DNA from: an uncultured Mucispirillum sp.
GTDB taxonomy: Bacteria; Chrysiogenota; Deferribacteres; Deferribacterales; Mucispirillaceae
Direction: 5' to 3'
NCBI GenBank assembly: GCA_937890655.1
Contig: CALADT010000260.1
Span: forward strand, 1 to 9,844
DNA: 9,844 bases
Positions 1 to 5,610 of this stretch are shown here, in pieces (the first letter of the stretch is position 1; every line of letters starts with the position of its first letter). The notes under the pieces were generated by a model, which saw only the letters and a list, made by a program, of their open reading frames with translations, was not told the DNA's origin and made no database searches. Both the position numbers and the translations under genes were made by a program.

Positions 1-80
1 TTAAATAATTTATTTATAACATATGGTGTATAAATTGGTTCATTATCAATAATTAATGCAACTTTATACTGTTTTGTCAT
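1..80 (-). CDS. Partial CDS, N-terminus only; possible formyltransferase-like protein
   Basis: An ATG at 80 (minus strand) opens a frame that stays open to the left edge, giving 26 residues: MTKQYKVALIIDNEPIYTPY, then VINKLF. An AGGAG site at 86-90 lies 5 bases before the ATG, so this is a real start. The hydrophobic beta strand (KVALII), then an acidic loop, EPIYTPY and a helix resembles the first strand-helix unit of formyltransferase-domain proteins found in sugar-modification loci. That assignment rests on 26 residues and is tentative; another Rossmann-type enzyme is possible. It is the last visible member of the leftward cluster, 30 bases after the split GNAT gene, and would fit a glycan-modification role. 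The rest of the gene lies outside the window. Confidence 0.5.
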   Translation of the reverse strand, partial: MTKQYKVALIIDNEPIYTPYVINKLF

Positions 81-110
81 TACAGCTCCTATTATATTAA
101 AACTAATACT

Positions 111-563
111 TTAATATAATATATTAGCATTAATTTTAAAAGTTTTGAGTTTTTCTTCTATGTTTTTTATATTAATAACTGCAAATATATTACCGTTTGG
201 TAGATAACTAAATGATGTTGTATTAAATCCACGTTTTTTATAACTTTCAATGGATAAAATATTATCTTGCTTTATTTCTGCACTTTGATATAAAAAATCC
301 CCCTCACGAAAATTTTTAAGTATAATCATTTGAATAATACCAAGCATAAAACCTTTAATATTCTTATTCGTTTGACTATTATAGTAAAAAAGAGTATAGG
401 CGATATTGTTTTGTGGGGTATAAAGGTTGTTTATTACATTATTACATATTGAAGTTGGTTTATTGAAATTATAATTATTATCTTTTTTATTATCACGTAT
501 ATATTTATATTTGCCTATAAAATTTAAGTTTTTATATATAGTATTCCAAAAAATATGCTTCAC
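111..563 (-). CDS. C-terminal part of a GNAT-type acyltransferase (second half of a split gene)
   Basis: This frame encodes 150 residues from a GTG that overlaps the TGA of the preceding half (GTGA). The C-terminal third carries a GNAT signature: a strand (QSAEIKQ), then DNILSIESYKKRGF (about residues 100-113), which matches the family's N-x-x-S-x-x-x-Y-x-x-x-G-F acyl-CoA-binding helix, then closing strands. No clear Q/R-x-x-G-x-G/A pyrophosphate loop is visible. The GTG has no good Shine-Dalgarno at normal spacing, and the frame is closed by a TAA just upstream (TAA ATT GTG). It would therefore need coupled re-initiation, or it is the tail of a frameshifted gene. Alone it lacks the first GNAT strands, so independent activity is unlikely. 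The family call is fairly sure; the substrate is unknown, perhaps an amino sugar of a surface glycan given the neighbours. Confidence 0.6.
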   Translation of the reverse strand: MKHIFWNTIYKNLNFIGKYKYIRDNKKDNNYNFNKPTSICNNVINNLYTPQNNIAYTLFYYNSQTNKNIKGFMLGIIQMIILKNFREGDFLYQSAEIKQDNILSIESYKKRGFNTTSFSYLPNGNIFAVINIKNIEEKLKTFKINANILY

Positions 564-826
564 AATTTATAAAGTTTCCCCATCTTCCGTATTGCTTGTC
601 CTAGTGGTAAATATGGTACAATATAGTCCAACATATCTAATACATTAATATCAAACCCAATTTGTTTACCATTACTTTCAGCAATAAGGCACGATACTAT
701 ATTTTTGTTTAAAATTAACTTATCTAATATAATACTAATATAGTCTTTAAAAAATACATCATGGATTGTAAGGATATGTTTTATATATTCAATATCATTT
801 TTATTTACATATCTAATAGTTACCAT
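560..826 (-). CDS. N-terminal part of a GNAT-type acyltransferase (first half of a split gene)
   Basis: This frame encodes 88 residues beginning MVTIRYVNKNDIEYIKHIL, the usual opening beta strand and helix of GNAT N-acyltransferases. A second helical region follows, then the hairpin SCLIAESNGKQIGF (about residues 45-58), where GNATs read 'a-x-x-x-G-x-x-v-G'. The start is secure: ATG at 826 with AAAGG at 832-836, 6 bases upstream and overlapping the stop of the previous gene. The protein stops after IRKMGKLYKL, before the central strand, pyrophosphate loop and acyl-CoA helix, all expected in a GNAT. Those C-terminal parts lie in the next frame (111-563), and the two halves total about 237 residues, a normal size for one enzyme. 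I infer a single gene interrupted by a frame change, but cannot exclude two coupled polypeptides. Confidence 0.6.
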   Translation of the reverse strand: MVTIRYVNKNDIEYIKHILTIHDVFFKDYISIILDKLILNKNIVSCLIAESNGKQIGFDINVLDMLDYIVPYLPLGQAIRKMGKLYKL

Positions 827-835
827 AATAAACCT

Positions 836-1210
836 TTACTTTTTTATAAAGTATTTATGCATTAGTAAATAAAATTGAAATTTATATGGTATGTCATACA
901 TATTATATTCTGGGTAATAAAAGTCAAAAAATATAATATTTTTTTTCTTTATTTTCATATCCATTAATTGTTTATACATGGATTTATAATATATAGTAGG
1001 TATTATTACAAGGTAGTTATCCATATTTAATAATTCTTTTACAGGCACATGGTCTAAGTTATTACATTTTGTTCCCACTTTAAATTCATCATTATCTATA
1101 TAGCAGTATGGAGTAATATTATATGTTTGAAGTATTTCAAAAACTGTTCTGCCTTGAATAGATGAGCCAAAAATTATTATTTTTTTATTTAAAAATGATT
1201 GCATACTCAT
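836..1210 (-). CDS. Small Rossmann-fold nucleotide-binding protein, sugar-modification type
   Basis: The gene encodes 124 residues. Residues 10-28 (KIIIFGSSIQGRTVFEIL) form a strand, a glycine-rich turn (GSSIQG, 15-20) and a helix. CYIDNDEFKVGT (36-47) follows, with an acidic strand end typical of NAD(P)- or nucleotide-sugar-binding domains. DHVPVKEL and a strand YLVIIPT (66-72) then match the domain that precedes PglD-like acyltransferases and the C-terminal domain of some sugar methyltransferases. Here it stands alone, with no hexapeptide repeat or methyltransferase motif, so its function is open: a sugar-binding accessory or a reductase-like enzyme. It starts two bases after the stop of the sulfatase-like gene. 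No strong Shine-Dalgarno is seen, so coupled translation is likely. ATG at 1204 is an alternative start. The fold is fairly sure, the function unknown. Confidence 0.6.
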   Translation of the reverse strand: MSMQSFLNKKIIIFGSSIQGRTVFEILQTYNITPYCYIDNDEFKVGTKCNNLDHVPVKELLNMDNYLVIIPTIYYKSMYKQLMDMKIKKKNIIFFDFYYPEYNMYDIPYKFQFYLLMHKYFIKK

Positions 1211-1212
1211 AA

Positions 1213-2694
1213 TTAACTTTTACCACTTAATAATTGTTTTATATTGTCTGTAATTTCTGTCAATGTATAGCTATATGGGTGTTCATCGTAAAATTTTTCT
1301 TCTTTTAATGGTATGTTTGCATTAAATACATAATTAAAAATCATAGGAAATACATTGATTAAAGACATATTATTATGGAAAATTGGCTTATTATCATAAC
1401 CAAATGTATATTCTGCTAAAATTATATTATATCTTGTAGCATTAATATGTGTTTTTTCTGCCCCATGGTCGCTATGAATGAATACAACAGCTTTTCTATT
1501 TTTTTTCTTTATATTTTCTATTAAGTTAGAAAAAGCCTTAATGGATAGTTTACTTGTATAAAAGGCATGGTTAAAATATGCTTCTGCCACTTCCCCTTGA
1601 AAGTTTTCATAAAGCTCCATTTCATTATATTTATTATTAATGGTGCCGTCCTTATGAAAAGAATATGGTGTATGTGGTGCAAGTATATGGAAAAAACAAT
1701 ACGATGGGGAATTCAAAGCCATATCATCTTTAAATAAGTCAAACGAATCTATTACATATTTTGCATTACTTAAGTTAGATTTTAATTTTAATAAGAAAAC
1801 ACCGAAAGCTGTCATTTTAAAAAAGTTATAATATGTTTCATTTGTTCCCGTATTTGTTAATGTAATTTGTTTATCTATAACATTTTTACTAATATAGCTA
1901 TTTGTTTCATTAAAAAACCATTTACTGTATGCAGAAATAGTATAGCCTGCATTTTTTAGTGAAAAAATAGTTTTTGAATATATTAATTCTTTTAATCTAT
2001 TAATTTTTATTTGTGATTCAGGTATGTTTTTATATTCAATATAATCCATTGTGAAAAGTGAAGGTATGGAAGCCATAGTATGATTATAGTTTGAATATAT
2101 ATTTTCATATACATGAAAGCCTAAATTTCTAAGGTCGTTGTAAAACTCTGTATTATCAAAATCTGATACTGCTTTTATACCTGTATTACCAATATAAGCA
2201 TCAAGTATAATATGGTAAATATCTGGCTTATCATCATTAGATATATTATTGAAATCTATTATTTCAGGGTTTATATTAATTTCACCTTTATTATGGTTGC
2301 TTAAAGAGTATATAATATTTAATACTAACACTAAAGCTGTGATAATTGTAACTATTAATGGAAGTATATTATCAATATATACTAATAAAAATACTAAAAC
2401 AGCATAAAAACCATATTTTATAATATATTTATAGTAGTAATAAGAGAAAAACCTTTTCCAAATATAATCTGGAGTATAGAAAAGTATTAAAAGATATAAT
2501 ATAATTCCTGATGATATATTTTGTGAAATATTAAAGCCTTTTGTTAATAAGAAAAAAAGGGCAATAACAGATATTGAAGCCCCTAATATTAATTTTATTA
2601 TATTTTTAAATGCTACTTCCCCTAAATTTTTATTATAAAAAGTAAATATAGGTATTAGTGCTGTAAAAATAGGATATAATATATAATAAACCAT
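1213..2694 (-). CDS. Membrane-anchored sulfatase/alkaline-phosphatase-superfamily protein
   Basis: The protein has 493 residues. Residues 1-130 hold about five membrane helices (near 3-20, 32-50, 60-75, 90-107 and 110-130). From 155 on a soluble domain of the sulfatase/alkaline-phosphatase superfamily follows: PDIYHIILDAY (157-167, first metal-binding strand), SNYNHT (201-206, the region where this subgroup has a conserved Ser/Thr), FFHILAPHTPY (334-344) and VVFIHSDHGAE (403-413, a metal-binding Asp-His pair). This layout resembles membrane phosphoglycerol and phosphoethanolamine transferases, but the classical LTA-synthase signature is not seen, so substrate and reaction are unknown. The catalytic domain probably faces outward and acts on a surface glycan or lipid. 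The start is two bases after the preceding 63-residue gene and lacks a Shine-Dalgarno, so the two are probably translationally coupled. The superfamily is fairly sure; the specific role is inference. Confidence 0.8.
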   Translation of the reverse strand: MVYYILYPIFTALIPIFTFYNKNLGEVAFKNIIKLILGASISVIALFFLLTKGFNISQNISSGIILYLLILFYTPDYIWKRFFSYYYYKYIIKYGFYAVLVFLLVYIDNILPLIVTIITALVLVLNIIYSLSNHNKGEININPEIIDFNNISNDDKPDIYHIILDAYIGNTGIKAVSDFDNTEFYNDLRNLGFHVYENIYSNYNHTMASIPSLFTMDYIEYKNIPESQIKINRLKELIYSKTIFSLKNAGYTISAYSKWFFNETNSYISKNVIDKQITLTNTGTNETYYNFFKMTAFGVFLLKLKSNLSNAKYVIDSFDLFKDDMALNSPSYCFFHILAPHTPYSFHKDGTINNKYNEMELYENFQGEVAEAYFNHAFYTSKLSIKAFSNLIENIKKKNRKAVVFIHSDHGAEKTHINATRYNIILAEYTFGYDNKPIFHNNMSLINVFPMIFNYVFNANIPLKEEKFYDEHPYSYTLTEITDNIKQLLSGKS

Positions 2695-2696
2695 AT

Positions 2697-2888
2697 CTAT
2701 TTTTTACTTGTGAATATAGATTTAATTTTTAAAAATATATTTTTAAAAAATGTTATAACACTTACAATAGCAGAAATAATAATCTGAGCAATATCATTAC
2801 CACTTCCTGGCCTAATATATGCAAAAGCATCACTAACTGTTAAAATTAATGTAAATATAAGTATTAGTGGTAATATTTTATTTTTCAT
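2697..2888 (-). CDS. Small secreted/membrane protein of the YIDPGTGS type, partner of the sulfatase-like gene
   Basis: The gene encodes 63 residues: an N-terminal signal peptide (Lys-rich start, hydrophobic core, SDAFA as a likely cleavage site near residue 23), then YIRPGSGNDIAQ (24-35), a second hydrophobic stretch (about 36-55) and a basic tail (KIKSIFTSKK). From memory, short proteins with A-YIDPGTGS, a single membrane helix and a basic end are widespread in bacteria and often sit next to polysaccharide or sulfatase-like membrane genes. This copy reads YIRPGSGN. I know of no established function. AGGAG at 2896-2900, 7 bases before the ATG, fixes the start. It is the first gene of the leftward cluster, and its stop lies two bases before the sulfatase-like ATG. 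A structural or assembly partner of that enzyme is an inference from the tight spacing. Confidence 0.7.
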   Translation of the reverse strand: MKNKILPLILIFTLILTVSDAFAYIRPGSGNDIAQIIISAIVSVITFFKNIFLKIKSIFTSKK

Positions 2889-2895
2889 TTATTTA

Positions 2896-2948
2896 CTCCT
2901 GATTATATAAGTCAAAATCATATTATATTAAGATAGGGAAATTTGCAA
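2896..2948 (-). promoter_or_regulatory. Candidate sigma70 promoter and ribosome binding site of the glycan-modification cluster
   Basis: On the minus strand a TTGCAA (2943-2948) lies 15 bases before a perfect TATAAT (2922-2927). The Shine-Dalgarno AGGAG (2896-2900) precedes the ATG at 2888. The spacer is shorter than the ideal 17 and the -35 is weak (TTGCAA against TTGACA). The site sits in the only gap between the terminator at 2991-3030 and the first gene, so a promoter is expected here. Confidence 0.5.
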
Positions 2949-2990
2949 GTAAAATATGGCAAGATAAACATACAAAAAACGAAAAAATAT

Positions 2991-3030
2991 CAATAAAACA
3001 ATGGGGCATAAAAGCCCCATTGTTTTATTG
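2991..3030 (-). terminator. Intrinsic terminator of the glmU-to-mce operon
   Basis: A perfect 17-bp inverted repeat (arms 2991-3007 and 3014-3030, 6-base loop) has a core of GGGGC paired with GCCCC. On the minus strand it is followed by ATATTTTTTC and another T-rich run. The stop codon of methylmalonyl-CoA epimerase (3025-3027) lies inside the upstream arm. The T-tract is on the minus side only, so it mainly ends leftward transcription. Confidence 0.9.
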
Positions 3031-3426
3031 ATGTTGAGCAAGCTCAGTTAATACGCCGTTATTACCTTTTGGGTGAACAAATGCTACTAGCATATTGTGT
3101 GCACCAACTTTAGGTTCTTGGTCTATAAGTGGTATATTATCAGCTTTTAATTCGTTTAAGCAAGCACCTACATTATCTACTTCATAGCAAATGTGGTGTA
3201 AGCCTTCTCTGTTTTTTTCAAGATATTTTGCAATAGGGCTTTCAGGTGATGTAGCTTCTAAAAGCTCAATAGTTGTTTCGCCAATTTGAATAAAAGCAGT
3301 TTTTACTTTTTGGCTAGGAACTTCTTCAATATGGTTTACTTCTGCACCCATAGCTTTGTAGAATGGTAGTGCTGCATCAATAGATTTAACAGCTACACCA
3401 ATGTGGTCAATTTTTTTAAGTAACAT
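3025..3426 (-). CDS. mce: Methylmalonyl-CoA epimerase
   Basis: This is a one-domain vicinal-oxygen-chelate (glyoxalase/dioxygenase fold) protein of 133 residues, the normal size for methylmalonyl-CoA epimerase. The enzyme interconverts (R)- and (S)-methylmalonyl-CoA in the cytoplasm between propionyl-CoA carboxylation and the B12-dependent mutase. Landmarks are KIDHIGVAV near the N-terminus (His metal ligand), IELLEAT with SPIAKYLEK (the family's acyl-CoA region), GLHHICYEV (His ligand) and LTEL at the end (Glu ligand). AGGAGG at 3433-3438 touches the upstream ATG at 3432 but is 6 bases from the ATG at 3426, so I choose 3426 (MLLKKIDH). It is the last gene of the operon, 17 bases after the helicase, with the terminator at its stop. 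No mutase or carboxylase gene is in the window. The family is very likely; a different VOC-family role is the only real alternative. Confidence 0.9.
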   Translation of the reverse strand: MLLKKIDHIGVAVKSIDAALPFYKAMGAEVNHIEEVPSQKVKTAFIQIGETTIELLEATSPESPIAKYLEKNREGLHHICYEVDNVGACLNELKADNIPLIDQEPKVGAHNMLVAFVHPKGNNGVLTELAQHQ

Positions 3427-3432
3427 AATCAT

Positions 3433-3438
3433 CCTCCT
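3433..3438 (-). promoter_or_regulatory. Ribosome binding site that decides the mce start
   Basis: A perfect AGGAGG on the minus strand has zero spacing to the ATG at 3432 and 6 bases to the ATG at 3426. Only the second is workable, which shortens the protein by two residues. Confidence 0.8.
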
Positions 3439-3443
3439 GTAAT

Positions 3444-5597
3444 TTATCCATTATGTTTTAAAAAAGTCGCTACTATCTTTTTTATTCCAGATTTTTTAAA
3501 GTGAACAGTAACTGCTTCTTTATCCCCAGCACCTTCACTAAACAAAACAATACCATCACCAAATACATTATGATACACAGGAGTAGATGGTAAAAATACT
3601 GCCATATCATTATTATACTCTTTCTTTTCAGAAATGGAAGTATTTTTAATATAATCTGCATATTTTCCATTAACATTTGTGTATGTGTTGTTTGTTTTCC
3701 CTTTATTAAATTTAAAGGATTTCCTACCTTGAAGCTCATCTAAAAACCGTGAAGCTGTATGTTGGCGGTGCTTTCCACTTTGTAATCTATTAGTAGCACG
3801 GGAAAGATACAGGATATCCATTGCTCTTGTAACACCTACATAACATAATCTTCTTTCTTCTTCAATATTTACTTCGTTATCTTCTATGTTACCAAGTGGA
3901 AAAAGCCCTTCATCTAACCCTGTTAGAAATACTATTTTAAACTCAAGGCCTTTTGCTGCATGCATAGTCATAAGTTTTACAGTAAATTCAGAATCTTCAT
4001 CAGATGATGTAGTAAGTGCAACACTTGATAAAAATTCAGTTAATGATGAACTACTGTATTCTTCAAACCTAACAGCATCAGAAATAAGTTCATGTATATT
4101 TTCTAATCTTGAGTTTATTATATCCGGTTCTTCGCCACTACTTTTAAGGTAGTCTTCATAGTTAATGTTTTCTATTATATATTCTATTTTATCTTTTATG
4201 GATTCTTGCTTATTAATCATTTCTATAATATCAGTAAAACGTTCTATGGTTTGTTTATGTTTTGCTAAAAATTTTAAATCAGAATTAAGTGCTTCTAATA
4301 TGCTTATTTGGTTTTCTTCAGCATATGCAACTATTTTATCAATAGTAGAGTTACCTATACCACGTTTTGGAGTAGTAATACATTTAAAAAATGATTGTGT
4401 ATCATGTAGGTTATTTGCAAACCTTAAATATGATAATATCTCTTTTATTTCTCTTCTTTGGTAAAAAGCAATATTTCCTACTACTTTATGTGCTATATTT
4501 GCAATTTTTAATGATTTTTCAAAGTTAAGAGATTGTGCATTTGTTCTATAAAGTATAGCAATATCTGATGGGTTTACACCTTCTTCTATTTTTTGTAAAA
4601 TTGTATGTGCTACAAAGTCTGCTTCTTCTAAATCATTATAGAACTCATATTTTGTTACTTCTGCTTTTTTATCAGAACTTGCTTCTAATGTTTTTCCACG
4701 TCTATATGTATTATTTTCTATTAACCTATTTGCAATAGATAATATACTATGGCCACTTCTATAATTACCTTCTAGCTTTATTTCATTTACATTTTTAAAG
4801 ACTTTATCAAATTCTAATATATTTCTAACTTCTGCTCCACGCCAGCCATATATGGATTGGTCATCATCTCCAACAACACATAAGTTGCCCTCTTCCCCTG
4901 CTAAAAGATATAAAAACCTAAATTGAACTGCGTTTGTATCTTGGTATTCATCCACAAGCATATATTTATATAATTCTTGATATTTTTTTAACACATCAGG
5001 GTGTTTAATAAAAAGCCTAACACATAGTGAAATCATATCATCAAAATCTACAAGCCGTTGTATTTCTAATTCTCTTTGATATGCTTGATAAACAGTTTTA
5101 AGTAAATGGTAATTTTCTTCTATTTCTTCTCCATTTGCATACTGTTCTGTATTTTTAAAACTACTTATTAAATTTAGGTATGTTTTTGGAGAAAACTGTT
5201 TAGGGTCAATATTTAAACTTTTAATAATATTTCTAATAAGTGCTAACCTATCTTCTTGGTCTATTACCCCAAAAGATTTTGTAAGCCCTGCATATTCTGA
5301 TTCTGTTCTTAAAATATTTAAGCAAATAGAGTGGAATGTTCCCATCCAAACAGCATTAGCCAGTTGGTCTATAAGGCCTTTTAGACGCTGTTTCATTTCT
5401 GCTGCTGCTTTATTTGTAAAAGTAACGGCTAAAATATTACCAGAAGAAACTCCCTTATTAACAATAAGGTGTGCTATACGGTATGTAATAACACGGGTTT
5501 TACCTGTGCCGGCACCTGCAAGCACCAATACAGGCCCTTCAGTTGTTTTTACTGCTTCAGCTTGTTGTTTATTTAAGTCATCATCAATATTAAAAAT
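3444..5597 (-). CDS. pcrA: UvrD/PcrA-type superfamily 1 DNA helicase with probable ATT start
   Basis: This is an ATP-dependent 3'-5' DNA helicase for repair and for clearing recombination or replication blocks. With the ATT start it has 717 residues, close to the usual 720 of PcrA. All SF1A motifs are visible in order: Q-motif region LNKQQAEAV (about 7-15), Walker A AGAGTGKT (27-34), AVTFTNKAA (Ia), DEYQD (216-220), GDDDQSIYGWRG (243-254), EGNYRS (IV), TMHAAKGLEF (544-553) and VTRA (589-592). The C-terminal VFGDGIV with a short beta domain matches the RNA-polymerase-binding tail of PcrA. No ATG, GTG or TTG occurs in frame between the upstream TAA and the Walker A region; the first is a TTG at 5528, which would delete the Q-motif. 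AAAGGAG at 5604-5610 is 6 bases before ATT at 5597, so that is the likely start. It follows clc by 11 bases. Rep-type relatives are less likely given the C-terminal domain. Confidence 0.93.
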   Translation of the reverse strand: MFNIDDDLNKQQAEAVKTTEGPVLVLAGAGTGKTRVITYRIAHLIVNKGVSSGNILAVTFTNKAAAEMKQRLKGLIDQLANAVWMGTFHSICLNILRTESEYAGLTKSFGVIDQEDRLALIRNIIKSLNIDPKQFSPKTYLNLISSFKNTEQYANGEEIEENYHLLKTVYQAYQRELEIQRLVDFDDMISLCVRLFIKHPDVLKKYQELYKYMLVDEYQDTNAVQFRFLYLLAGEEGNLCVVGDDDQSIYGWRGAEVRNILEFDKVFKNVNEIKLEGNYRSGHSILSIANRLIENNTYRRGKTLEASSDKKAEVTKYEFYNDLEEADFVAHTILQKIEEGVNPSDIAILYRTNAQSLNFEKSLKIANIAHKVVGNIAFYQRREIKEILSYLRFANNLHDTQSFFKCITTPKRGIGNSTIDKIVAYAEENQISILEALNSDLKFLAKHKQTIERFTDIIEMINKQESIKDKIEYIIENINYEDYLKSSGEEPDIINSRLENIHELISDAVRFEEYSSSSLTEFLSSVALTTSSDEDSEFTVKLMTMHAAKGLEFKIVFLTGLDEGLFPLGNIEDNEVNIEEERRLCYVGVTRAMDILYLSRATNRLQSGKHRQHTASRFLDELQGRKSFKFNKGKTNNTYTNVNGKYADYIKNTSISEKKEYNNDMAVFLPSTPVYHNVFGDGIVLFSEGAGDKEAVTVHFKKSGIKKIVATFLKHNG

Positions 5598-5603
5598 ATT
5601 CTG

Positions 5604-5610
5604 CTCCTTT
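5604..5610 (-). promoter_or_regulatory. Ribosome binding site pointing to an ATT start codon
   Basis: AAAGGAG on the minus strand overlaps the stop of the ClC gene and is followed after 6 bases (CAGAAT) by ATT. No standard start codon lies nearby in the helicase frame, so the site itself locates the helicase start. Confidence 0.75.

Noticed and set aside
548..570. Programmed -1 frameshifting in the GNAT gene
   Set aside because: No X-XXY-YYZ slippery heptamer or obvious downstream hairpin at the overlap; kept only as a split or coupled gene.
2991..3030. The long inverted repeat as a riboswitch, operator or mobile-element end
   Set aside because: Perfect short-loop stem, GC core, T-tract on the minus side and position at a stop codon explain it as a terminator.
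3482..3739. Second minus-strand open frame inside the 3' end of the helicase gene
   Set aside because: Out-of-frame overlap with the PcrA C-terminal region; low-complexity hydrophobic translation with no family match.
3886..4464. Plus-strand open frames of 88 and 99 codons inside the helicase gene
   Set aside because: They are antisense to conserved helicase motifs, show no recognisable domain, and arise from the codon bias of the real gene.
5526..5528. TTG as the helicase start
   Set aside because: It begins only three residues before the Walker A motif and removes the LNKQQ region needed for adenine recognition; no Shine-Dalgarno precedes it.
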